Source: DATGHS01 sp035307785 (lineage in GTDB: Bacteria; Planctomycetota; Planctomycetia; Gemmatales; Gemmataceae). Taken from it: a stretch of DNA of 27,392 nucleotides. The stretch is taken from the NCBI GenBank assembly GCA_035307785.1, contig DATGHS010000405.1, forward strand, positions 1 through 27,392, in the 5' to 3' direction. The notes beneath the pieces are model-generated. The model saw nothing but the letters and a program-made list of their open reading frames with translations, did no database searches and was not told the DNA's origin. Below, in pieces: positions 1 to 6,955 of the stretch (positions within the stretch are counted from its first letter, which is position 1; every line of letters starts with the position of its first letter). A program made the translations under genes and the position numbers.

Positions 1-1467
1 GTCCCAGGTTTTTTCGTTACCGTTCCAGTGGACGATGCAGCCCAGGTGCGGGCAGATGGCCGAACATTCGTGCAGCACTCCGGCATCGTCGCGGAAGGCC
101 GCGATCTTGACGAGCCCCCGGCGAACGATGGCGCCGGTTCCCGGAAGAATGTCGTCCTTTGAGCGCACATCGCCGCTGGTGAACCAGTCTGTGTATTGCA
201 TGGCCACGTTCGCATTCTCCAGGGCGAATTCCCGCAGCGAGACCGTCATCTTGCGCGATGGGTCATACAACGACGCCCACGGGTTCGACCGGCCCATAAT
301 CAAGTCGGCGAGCAGAATTCCGGCAATGGTGCCGTGGGTCATGCCCATGCCCGAGTCGCCGGTTGCGACGAAGACGTTTTCACTATCGAGCGGATTGCGG
401 CCAATGAAGGCCAAGCCATCGAACGTCTCCATCACCTGTCCGGACCAGGTGAGCTCCATGTCGCCCATCATCGGAAAGCGCTCGCGGGCCCAATGCTCCA
501 GGCGCAGATAGCGCTCTTCATGGTGATTCGCCTGGCCGGTCTTGTGGTCCTCACCGCCAACGATGAGGATATCGTGCGAATCGGCTCCGTTGTGGCCGCG
601 GCGCTTGTGGGGCTGAAGCCGAACGTAATGGTACGGGTCGAGCGTGTCCCAGAAGAGCGCCTTCGGGACGGAACTGTGGGGCACCTGGGCGCCGATCACG
701 TACGTCAAGTACGGCGCCTGCTTGGTGTGGATGACGAGCCGGTCATTGATCGGCGTATTGGTGGCAATGATAACGAAGTCGGCCGACACGGTATGATGGT
801 TTGCTTTCACTCGCGCGAGTGGTCCGCTTTCAACTTGATCGGCGTGGGTGTGGGTAAAGATCTGTCCACCGTCGCGCGTGATCGCTTTCGACAGCCCCGC
901 CAAGTACTTGAGCGGATGAAACATCCCTTGATTGGGGAAACAAAGGCAAGGCCCGGTGTCGAAGCAGTCGATCGGGGCGCATTCGTATTTTTGCACGTCG
1001 GTCAGGCCGGCCCGATGGCTGGCGAGCAGTTCCTGGTCGAGTATCTGATCATTCTGCCCCGGTCCAAGGAACAGGTAGCCATCGAGCCGCTCGAAGTCGC
1101 AAGCGATCTTTTCCTTTTTGGCGATTAATTCGATGCGGTTGATGGCCGCCGTATGACTCTCCGCCGCCAGTCGCGCCCCGGCCTCGCCGTGCAGCCGCTC
1201 GATCTCTGTGTAGCGATCATCAATTTCGTTGGAGAGATGGGCCGTGGTCATCTCAGTCATGCCGCCGGCAATCGGCCCATCGTCCAGAACGACCACCTTC
1301 TTCCCAGCCTCGCGCAGCATGTAAGCGCAACTGAGTCCGGCGATCCCAGCGCCAATAATGCAAACATCGGTGCGAATGCTTTCGCGCAACGGCTCGAATT
1401 CCGGCATCTGGTAACTGGTCCAGACGGATTGATTCGGAATCACTTTCGTGGCGGTGTCTTGTTTCAT
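1..1467 (-). CDS. FAD-dependent oxidoreductase with C-terminal Rieske [2Fe-2S] domain, 3' end cut by window edge
   Basis: The frame is open from an ATG at 1467 down to base 1, giving 489 residues with no stop, so the C-terminus lies outside the window. An N-terminal Rossmann motif, VCIIGAGIAG (residues 35-44), binds the FAD dinucleotide. The body follows the DAO/GlpO-type fold, with a late FAD-contacting stretch GLAFIGRNP...VFVATGDSGMG. The last 25 residues hold the first half of a Rieske site, CPHLGC (C472, H474). The second Cys-x2-His pair must lie beyond the edge. Proteins of this build are annotated as FAD oxidoreductases with a Rieske tail; the substrate is unknown. AGAGAGG lies 8 bases upstream of the ATG. 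The fold and cofactor calls are firm. The amine or amino-acid oxidase role is only a family-level guess. Confidence 0.9.
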   Translation of the reverse strand, partial: MKQDTATKVIPNQSVWTSYQMPEFEPLRESIRTDVCIIGAGIAGLSCAYMLREAGKKVVVLDDGPIAGGMTEMTTAHLSNEIDDRYTEIERLHGEAGARLAAESHTAAINRIELIAKKEKIACDFERLDGYLFLGPGQNDQILDQELLASHRAGLTDVQKYECAPIDCFDTGPCLCFPNQGMFHPLKYLAGLSKAITRDGGQIFTHTHADQVESGPLARVKANHHTVSADFVIIATNTPINDRLVIHTKQAPYLTYVIGAQVPHSSVPKALFWDTLDPYHYVRLQPHKRRGHNGADSHDILIVGGEDHKTGQANHHEERYLRLEHWARERFPMMGDMELTWSGQVMETFDGLAFIGRNPLDSENVFVATGDSGMGMTHGTIAGILLADLIMGRSNPWASLYDPSRKMTVSLREFALENANVAMQYTDWFTSGDVRSKDDILPGTGAIVRRGLVKIAAFRDDAGVLHECSAICPHLGCIVHWNGNEKTWD

Positions 1468-1689
1468 GGGGAAGCCCTCTCTTCTGGCGAACAAAGGACG
1501 GAGACTGGCGGCTCGGGAATTGACGATTCGCCGTCCCTTGGGGGGATTGGTTGGGAAGGAAAAGAGCAAACGGAATGCCGTGAAAGTGAGAGGCCGCGTT
1601 CCCGTGTGAAGACGCTTTTCCCCAGGCATGGCGCTATGGATGTGCGAATCGTTTCCCAAAGGCGGGACCGCTGATTCCCAGAGAGTTGG

Positions 1690-1708
1690 CCTTCAGTTTT
1701 CCTGAAGG
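1690..1708. promoter_or_regulatory. Small perfect hairpin between divergent genes
   Basis: CCTTCAG (1690-1696) and CTGAAGG (1702-1708) form a 7-bp stem with a 5-base loop. It lies in the 295-base gap between the divergent oxidoreductase and hydrolase genes, about 55 bases before the hydrolase start. It has no T-run, so it is not a classic terminator. It could be a 5' UTR structure or an operator. Nothing else convincing was seen in this gap. Confidence 0.3.
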
Positions 1709-1762
1709 GATTTGAATACAATGGATTTCTGGTTCGCGTACCTGGTTGTGGGGAGGGGGGCC

Positions 1763-2731
1763 ATGCGGTTTCTGGGATTTTTGATTTCTTTCCTCTTGAT
1801 CCTGTTGCCAATCCAGTCCGCAAAGGCTGCAGAGCCTGCATTCGTAAAGCAGACTTACACCTACAAGACAGCGGGTGACAGCAGAATCCAGGCCGACGTA
1901 TATCGGGCCGACGATGCTCAGGTTCGGCCAGTGTTGGTTTGGTTACATGGCGGCGCGCTCATCATGGGCAACCGCAGCGCTGTCCCGAAGAACCTGCTTG
2001 ACCTATGCCGAAGCGAGGGATACGTGCTCGTTTCCTTCGATTATCGCCTGGCGCCGGAGGTGAAGATTTCGGCAATCATCGACGACGTTCAAGACGCCTT
2101 CCGCTGGCTACGCGCCGAAGGTCCCAAGCTCTTCCATGCCGACACCAGCCGGGTGGTCATATCGGGAGGTTCGGCTGGCGGCTACCTCACGTTGATGACC
2201 GGCATTTGCGTGCAGCCGAAGCCGACGGCCCTCGTTGCCTACTGGGGCTACGGTGACGTGGACGGCGATTGGTACGTCAAGCCCTCGGAGCATTATCGCA
2301 AGCAACCGCTGGTCAGCCGCGACGAGGCGTTACCACAAGTGGGTGACAAAATTGTGACTGGCAGCGAACCGGGCCTCAAGAACCGCAGCCGGTTCTATCT
2401 CTACCTCCGGCAAAACGGCTTGTGGACCCGTGAAGTGACCGGCTTTGATCCCGAAAAGGACAAAGCGAAGCTCGATCCATTCTGCCCGGTTCGCAATGTG
2501 AACAAGGATTATCCGCCCACCATGCTCGTGCACGGCACCGAAGACACCGACGTGCCCTACCAGCTTTCGGTGAACATGGCGAAGGAACTGGAACGCAACC
2601 GTGTAGCACATGAGTTTGTGACGGTGCAAGGGGCCGGCCACGGCCTCAGCGGCGGCGACAAGAAGCTGGTGGATGATGCCTATGCGAAATCGCTGGCGTT
2701 TATTCGCAGATATCTCCAGACGAAAAAATAA
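1763..2731 (+). CDS. Secreted alpha/beta hydrolase (esterase/lipase, HSL-like)
   Basis: The protein has 322 residues from the ATG at 1763, chosen because GGGAGGGGGG sits directly in front of it and because the first residues then form a clean signal peptide (MRFLGFLISFLLILLP, cleavage near AKA-AEP, residue 23). A TTG at 1712 would add 17 residues and spoil the signal peptide. Family marks are the oxyanion-hole motif HGG (62-64), the nucleophile elbow GGSAGG with S137, the acid D261 in HGTEDTDVP, and H293 in GAGHGL. Together these make the Ser-Asp-His triad of the alpha/beta-hydrolase_3 (hormone-sensitive lipase-like) esterases. The enzyme is expected outside the cytoplasmic membrane and to act on carboxyl esters or sugar esters. 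The substrate is unknown. Confidence 0.88.
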   Translation: MRFLGFLISFLLILLPIQSAKAAEPAFVKQTYTYKTAGDSRIQADVYRADDAQVRPVLVWLHGGALIMGNRSAVPKNLLDLCRSEGYVLVSFDYRLAPEVKISAIIDDVQDAFRWLRAEGPKLFHADTSRVVISGGSAGGYLTLMTGICVQPKPTALVAYWGYGDVDGDWYVKPSEHYRKQPLVSRDEALPQVGDKIVTGSEPGLKNRSRFYLYLRQNGLWTREVTGFDPEKDKAKLDPFCPVRNVNKDYPPTMLVHGTEDTDVPYQLSVNMAKELERNRVAHEFVTVQGAGHGLSGGDKKLVDDAYAKSLAFIRRYLQTKK

Positions 2732-2876
2732 CCTTCCGGTTACCACGCTTTACGTGGCAACGAGCCGAAACACGTGTGGAAAGCATGTCCACTTCATTCT
2801 TGACAGCCCCGCATAGCAATTGCTACCGTGACTGCATTCTCATTCGCTTGACTCTTTCTGCGCGATTGGCTCGCAC

Positions 2877-3827
2877 ATGCCGTTGACCCTTGAACAATAT
2901 GCCGACTACCTCGACACGCGCGCCGGTATTCCCTGGCCGGCCCCGCCGGAAGTGAAGCCGGCGAAGGCTCGTCCGCATCTGGAATCGATGCCCAACATCA
3001 AGGCCGTGCTTTGGAACGTATACGGTACGCTATTGACGATCCCGTTGGGCGAGCTGGTCTTCGAGCACCCACAGCCCTTGGTCATGGAAATCGCGCTCGA
3101 TAAAACCATCAACGAATTCAAAATGTGGGGCAGCATGAGCCGCAAGCCAGGCCAGCCGGCCGAGTATATGAAGGCGCTCTATGCAAACGAACTCATGCTG
3201 CAGCGGGGTCTCGGCACCGGTGAGCGCTATCCCGAAGTGCTGAGCGAGCGCCTGTGGGAAGCACTCATCAAGAAGCTTTTCCAGAAAGACTACACGTTCG
3301 ACGCCGGCTTCTTCGGCTCGCTGAACGAATACAGCAAAAAGGTGGCGTATTTCTTTCACGCCAGCCTTCAGGCGACGGCCGCCCAGCCGGAAGCCGCTCT
3401 GGCGCTAAAGCTCACGGCCGACGCGGGCAAAGTGCAAGGCCTGCTGGCCGACGGACAATGTTTCACGACCGTGCAACTGGCGCGTGGCCTGCGGCGCCAG
3501 GAAATGGATCTCGACTTGCCGAAATTATTGCCGCTGACGCGGCGAACGCTATCCTGCGAAGTGAGGGCGCGCAAACCGTCGGAAACGATCTTCCGACACG
3601 CGCTGGCCGCCCTGAATGAGAAAGGAATCCGCCCGGGCGAGGTGCTGCACGTGGGTTCGAAAATTGCCCGCGACATCGCTCCGGCCAGAAAGATGGGCAT
3701 GCACACCGCGCTGTATGCCGGCGACAAGATTTCCCTGGAAGCGACGCCGGAACAGTTGAAGGATCCCGCTCAACGGCCCGACGTGCTGCTGACGGAGTTG
3801 GGGCAGATTGCACAGATAGTGATGTGA
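2877..3827 (+). CDS. HAD-superfamily protein with degenerate catalytic motifs
   Basis: The protein has 316 residues. A HAD motif I is recognisable at residues 45-52 (LWNVYGTL), but family members normally read DxDGT or FDVYGTL with Asp as the nucleophile; here it is Asn47 (AAC, 3015-3017). The motif III Lys is probably K233 in ARKPSETIF. Motif IV reads HVGSKIARDIAPARKMGM, so the usual GD pair is GS (S261), while the later D266 is kept. The C-terminal core, with GMHTALYAGDK, is otherwise typical of haloacid-dehalogenase-like hydrolases. The substitutions suggest a non-catalytic binding or regulatory role, or chemistry that does not need the Asp nucleophile. There is no clear ribosome-binding site before the ATG. 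The fold call is good; enzymatic activity is doubtful. Confidence 0.8.
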   Translation: MPLTLEQYADYLDTRAGIPWPAPPEVKPAKARPHLESMPNIKAVLWNVYGTLLTIPLGELVFEHPQPLVMEIALDKTINEFKMWGSMSRKPGQPAEYMKALYANELMLQRGLGTGERYPEVLSERLWEALIKKLFQKDYTFDAGFFGSLNEYSKKVAYFFHASLQATAAQPEAALALKLTADAGKVQGLLADGQCFTTVQLARGLRRQEMDLDLPKLLPLTRRTLSCEVRARKPSETIFRHALAALNEKGIRPGEVLHVGSKIARDIAPARKMGMHTALYAGDKISLEATPEQLKDPAQRPDVLLTELGQIAQIVM

Positions 3828-3830
3828 CTT

Positions 3831-3892
3831 GTACGAGCCGGAAGCGGAAGCGACGGATCGCCGCCGCCGTCGCTTCCGCTTCCGGCTCGTAC
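3831..3892. repeat. Perfect 26-bp palindrome, intergenic repeat family A copy 1
   Basis: The arm 3831-3856 is the exact reverse complement of 3867-3892, with a 10-base loop (ATCGCCGCCG). It starts four bases after the HAD stop codon and ends 21 bases before the FabZ-like ATG. Its core, GAGCCGGAAGCGGAAGCGA, resembles the arms at 12526-12589 and 21141-21210, which points to a dispersed REP-like element. It has no T-run, so it would act as an mRNA stabiliser or barrier rather than a simple terminator. Confidence 0.9.
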
Positions 3893-3913
3893 GCTTAACG
3901 CGAGACGACCGTA

Positions 3914-4399
3914 ATGCCTCCACCCCTAATTCTCGATCCCCGGGAAATCGATTGCTCGCGCACCATCGCCGGCATTGAGCAAATTCGCGCAGTGAATATG
4001 CAGCGCTACGAGATGGAAATGCTCTCAGCGATTGTGCTGCTCGACCCCGTGCGAAAGGTCGTGGTCGGATACAAAGACACTTCCGACAAGGAATTCTGGG
4101 TCCGCGGCCACATGCCGGGCTTTCCACTCATGCCCGGGGTGCTGATGTGCGAGGCGGCGGCGCAGCTTTGTTCGTATTACGTGGCCACGCAGAGAATCTT
4201 CGACTCGGACCTCGTTGGGCTCGGCGGCCTCGATGAAGTGCATTTCCGCGCGCCGGTCTTTCCGGGCGATCGCCTGTTGCTCGTGGCCAAGGTGACGCGC
4301 GAAAAGAAATTCATCGCCCAGTCCGACGTGCAGGCGTTTGTCGGGGATAAAATGGTCTTCGATGCCAAAGTATCCGGCATCCCGTTGCGGCGTGAATGA
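3914..4399 (+). CDS. FabZ-like 3-hydroxyacyl-ACP dehydratase (hotdog fold)
   Basis: The protein has 161 residues, close to the usual FabZ length. The signature GHMPGFPLMPGVLMCEAAAQ (65-84) carries the catalytic His66 and Glu80 of FabA/FabZ dehydratases, which remove water from beta-hydroxyacyl-ACP in fatty-acid elongation. A matching late strand, VHFRAPVFPGDRLLL, follows. The N-terminal 40 residues are longer and less typical than in FabZ proper. It may therefore be a FabZ paralogue working on another acyl-ACP, as is common where several hotdog genes occur. It lies between two palindromic repeats and runs in the same direction as the genes around it. The gene symbol is withheld because a canonical fabZ may exist elsewhere. 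Confidence 0.85.
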   Translation: MPPPLILDPREIDCSRTIAGIEQIRAVNMQRYEMEMLSAIVLLDPVRKVVVGYKDTSDKEFWVRGHMPGFPLMPGVLMCEAAAQLCSYYVATQRIFDSDLVGLGGLDEVHFRAPVFPGDRLLLVAKVTREKKFIAQSDVQAFVGDKMVFDAKVSGIPLRRE

Positions 4400-4407
4400 G
4401 CAAGAAT

Positions 4408-4483
4408 AACCACGGATGACACGGATAACACGGATAAGAAATCTGTGATTTTCTTATCCGTGTTATCCGTGTCATCCGTGGTT
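4408..4483. repeat. Perfect 34-bp palindrome (CACGGATGACACGG family B), terminator-like
   Basis: The arms 4408-4441 and 4450-4483 are exact reverse complements around an 8-base loop. The right arm is followed by GCTTTTTTT, so it can act as a rho-independent terminator for the FabZ-like gene. Each arm is itself built of short direct repeats (ACGGATGAC, ACGGATAAC, ACGGATAAG). Reading through it yields the peptide TTDDTDNTDKK, which I recognise as a common artefact of such repeats in bacterial proteomes. It ends 18 bases before the trmB start. Confidence 0.92.
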
Positions 4484-4501
4484 GCTTTTTTTCGACAATT
4501 C

Positions 4502-5158
4502 ATGCGGAAGACCAAGCGACTGCCCCTGGAAGAACTGGCCCCTTACATCTTCGAAGTACCGCTGCCGAAGCCGGGCGTCGATGTGCCGGCGACGAAGCCC
4601 ATCGACTGGCGCGCGATTTTTGCCAACGATCATCCGGTGGAAGTGGAAGTTGGCTGCGGCAAGGGACTCTTTCTGATCACGGCCGCAAGTGCTTGCCCGA
4701 GCGTCAACTTCTTCGGCATCGAAATCGTGCGCAAGTACCAGCTTTACACCGCTACCAGGCTGGCGATTCGAAATCAGCATAACGCGCGCATCGCTTGTGC
4801 CAATGCGAAGACCTTCTTCCGCGACCGCATTCGCGAAGACTCGCTGCAGGCCGTGCATGTCTACTTCCCCGACCCGTGGTGGAAGAAACGCCATCATAAG
4901 CGCCGGCTGTTCAGCGCGGAGTTCGCCGCACTGTGCGCCAGCCGCTTGTGGCGTGGTGGGAAGCTGCATTTCGCCAGCGACGTGGCGGAGTACTACGAAA
5001 TGGTGCGCGAGCTGTGTCGGCAACAGCCCGCCTTGCGCGAACTGCCGCCGCCCAGCGCAACGGAAGCCCGGCACGACATGGACTATCTCACGAATTTTGA
5101 GCGAAAGTCGATGCGGGCCGGGCGGGAAGTCCACAGGTTGCTGTTTGAGAGAATTTGA
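4502..5158 (+). CDS. trmB: tRNA (guanine(46)-N7)-methyltransferase
   Basis: The protein has 218 residues from the ATG at 4502. A longer reading from 4445 only translates the palindrome arm (IFLSVLSVSSVV) and is rejected. The SAM-binding motif is VEVEVGCGKG (46-55), followed by the acidic FFGIEI (70-75). The TrmB signature VYFPDPWWKKRHHKRR is at 120-135, and the C-terminal TNFERK at 197-202 matches the conserved T-x-[FY]-E tRNA-recognition motif. The enzyme methylates N7 of G46 in the tRNA variable loop, using S-adenosylmethionine in the cytoplasm. No strong ribosome-binding site is seen, which is not unusual for this group. Confidence 0.95.
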   Translation: MRKTKRLPLEELAPYIFEVPLPKPGVDVPATKPIDWRAIFANDHPVEVEVGCGKGLFLITAASACPSVNFFGIEIVRKYQLYTATRLAIRNQHNARIACANAKTFFRDRIREDSLQAVHVYFPDPWWKKRHHKRRLFSAEFAALCASRLWRGGKLHFASDVAEYYEMVRELCRQQPALRELPPPSATEARHDMDYLTNFERKSMRAGREVHRLLFERI

Positions 5159-5165
5159 TCACGTA

Positions 5166-5200
5166 AGGTCCCTATGGGTCCAATACGACCGATAGGACCT
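5166..5200. repeat. Imperfect palindrome (family C) downstream of trmB
   Basis: AGGTCCCTAT (5166-5175) pairs with ATAGGACCT (5192-5200) with one bulged C. An inner GGTC/GACC pair (5177-5180 with 5187-5190) closes a 6-base loop. It begins eight bases after the trmB stop codon and ends 13 bases before the next ATG. Read as protein it gives RPIGPI/YRSYRSY-type peptides. It may be a weak terminator or a repetitive element. Confidence 0.75.
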
Positions 5201-5213
5201 ATAAAATCCGCTC

Positions 5214-6245
5214 ATGCAAGATCTCCCTCTAATTCCCGCCACCGTCATCGGCAGCTGGTCATTCCCCGGCTGGTACGTGCACTTCTGCGAAGAGGCCGCT
5301 CGCCAACCCGAACGCTTTGGCTCGGCCGATCGCGCGGAAGCGTTACGCGATGCTGTGCGGCTGGCGGTGCAAGACCAACTGCAAGCCGGGGCCGATCTAA
5401 TCACCGACGGCGAAATGCAGCGCGTCGATTTCAATCTCGGCTTTTACGATTATCTCACCGGAATTGAACCAGTACCGCCGGCGCGGCGCTGGGGCTCGCC
5501 GGCCCACGATCAGCGCAGCCAATTCCGCTGCGTGCAGGAAATCGCCGCCCCCAATGGACTCGGAACCGTGGCCGAGTATCAGTTCCTGCGCTCGATCACG
5601 CCAACGCCGGTGAAAGTCTCGGTGCCGGGGCCGTTTACGCTGGCTGGCTGCCTGCACGGCGGCGAGGTGTATCGCGAACGCCGGGCGGTCACCAGGGCGC
5701 TGCTGCCCATCGTCAATCGGGAGATGAAAGCTCTGGTCGCGGCCGGCGCTGAGTTTCTGCAACTCGACGAGCCGAGCTTCGCTTGCCATCCGGAGCATCC
5801 CGAAGACTTTCTGGAGATTATCGAGCGCACGGTCAGCGGTGTGAATGCGAAGATCAGCCTGCACATGTGTTTCGGAAATTATCGGTCGCGGGCCGTGGGC
5901 CAGCGCAGCTACCGGCCGCTGTTTCCGCACCTGGCGAAGGCCCAAGTACAGCAACTGGCGCTGGAATTCGCCAGCCGCGAGATGGCAGAAATCGAACTGG
6001 CCCGCGAAATCAAAGCGCCGATGGAACTCGCCGTCGGCCTCATTGACGTGAAGAACACCTGGGTCGAGCCGCCGGAGTTCGTGGCCGTGCGCTTGCAGCA
6101 AGTGCTGAAATACATCGAGCCGGAACGCGTGTCGGTCACGCCCGATTGCGGTTTCTCGCAGACGGCCCGCTACCTCGCCTGCCGGAAACTGGCTAACATG
6201 GTGGCAGGGGTGAAAATCGTTCGCCGGGGGCTGGAAGGAAAATGA
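5214..6245 (+). CDS. Short MetE-like cobalamin-independent methionine synthase family protein
   Basis: The protein has 343 residues, matching the C-terminal catalytic barrel of MetE alone; full MetE is about 750 residues. Family marks are GSWSFP (13-18), DGEM (65-68), LDEPSF (184-189), and the zinc ligands H217 and C219 in LHMCFGNY with C312 in DCGFSQTARY. A nearby Glu (E251) may be the fourth ligand. Such stand-alone barrels transfer a methyl group to a zinc-bound thiol. Whether the donor is methyl-folate or a corrinoid protein cannot be read from sequence, since the N-terminal folate half is missing. The gene overlaps the following thioesterase by four bases (ATGA), so the two are probably translationally coupled. 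Confidence 0.85.
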   Translation: MQDLPLIPATVIGSWSFPGWYVHFCEEAARQPERFGSADRAEALRDAVRLAVQDQLQAGADLITDGEMQRVDFNLGFYDYLTGIEPVPPARRWGSPAHDQRSQFRCVQEIAAPNGLGTVAEYQFLRSITPTPVKVSVPGPFTLAGCLHGGEVYRERRAVTRALLPIVNREMKALVAAGAEFLQLDEPSFACHPEHPEDFLEIIERTVSGVNAKISLHMCFGNYRSRAVGQRSYRPLFPHLAKAQVQQLALEFASREMAEIELAREIKAPMELAVGLIDVKNTWVEPPEFVAVRLQQVLKYIEPERVSVTPDCGFSQTARYLACRKLANMVAGVKIVRRGLEGK

Positions 6246-6664
6246 CCGAACCCTATCTCGCTATCCAAGTCGTCATGATGCCGCGCGACACGAACCCGCG
6301 TGGCACCATCTTCGGTGGCGTGATTCTGAGCTATCTCGATCAAGCTGCTGCCATCGGCGCGCGACGCGAAGTCGTGCTTGCCGGCGGGCCATTGCCGGAT
6401 CTCGTTACCGTCGCCGTCAACAAAGTTGAGTTCAAGAAGCCGGTGATGGTCGGCGACGTGGTGAAGTTCAAGACGAAGCTGGTCCGAATGGGCCGCACGT
6501 CGATTACCATGAACGTGACGGTCGAAGCCGAACGCGGCCTCGAAATTCTGCACGTCACGGAAGCGGAACTGGTTTACGTCGGCATCGATTCCGAATCCCC
6601 GCAGCGCCGGCCCAAGCCGCTGCTGCCCGAAAAAAGCGGTGAAGCGCCGTTTTTTCCAGGCTGA
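6242..6664 (+). CDS. YciA-like acyl-CoA thioesterase (hotdog)
   Basis: The protein has 140 residues, and its start codon overlaps the stop of the MetE-like gene (ATGA). The motif NPRGTIFGGVILSYLDQA (18-35) is the YciA/BACH-type acyl-CoA hydrolase signature, with N18 and D33 at the expected active-site positions. A second strand, VEFKKPVMVGDVVKFKT, follows. Enzymes of this family release free CoA from short- and medium-chain acyl-CoA in the cytoplasm. The last 20 residues are proline- and charge-rich and probably disordered. The family call is firm; the substrate is not determined. Confidence 0.88.
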   Translation: MTEPYLAIQVVMMPRDTNPRGTIFGGVILSYLDQAAAIGARREVVLAGGPLPDLVTVAVNKVEFKKPVMVGDVVKFKTKLVRMGRTSITMNVTVEAERGLEILHVTEAELVYVGIDSESPQRRPKPLLPEKSGEAPFFPG

Positions 6665-6903
6665 ACATCTGAACCGTGCACATTTTGCCTATTTTCTCCA
6701 TACAATATCGGGCGGATAGGTCGGGTTGCCCTCATGACACCTCCCGGGGCGGCCACGCTGTCTCACGGAAGCGGTTTCAAATTCTCTCAAAAATCGGACA
6801 CGACGTCGCCACGGCGGCCTGATTGCCAACACCGTGTCTCTTGCCGGACCGGTTGAGCATCCGGCCGATGGTGCGCGATTCGCCCGATTTCTCGTCTGAC
6901 GGC

Positions 6904-6936
6904 GCGAAATGATTTCGCAAAAATGGTTCCATTTTT
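6904..6936 (+). promoter_or_regulatory. Two tandem perfect hairpins in the leader of the YG-rich gene
   Basis: GCGAAA/TTTCGC (6904-6909 with 6913-6918) forms a 6-bp stem with a 3-base loop. Immediately after it, AAAAATGG/CCATTTTT (6919-6926 with 6929-6936) forms an 8-bp stem around TT. They abut, and the second ends four bases before the AGAGGAGG ribosome-binding sequence (6941-6948). The upstream part of this 291-base gap (6665-6903) shows nothing I can name. Confidence 0.5.
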
Positions 6937-6955
6937 ACACAGAGGAGGCTTGCAC

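Noticed and set aside
196..1128. 310-codon plus-strand open frame
   Set aside because: It is antisense to the FAD/Rieske oxidoreductase, whose motifs read continuously on the minus strand to the window edge.
4177..4515. Short minus-strand frame giving TTDDTDNTDKK and LSVLSVSSVV peptides
   Set aside because: It is a translation of the palindromic repeat at 4408-4483, a known kind of annotation artefact.
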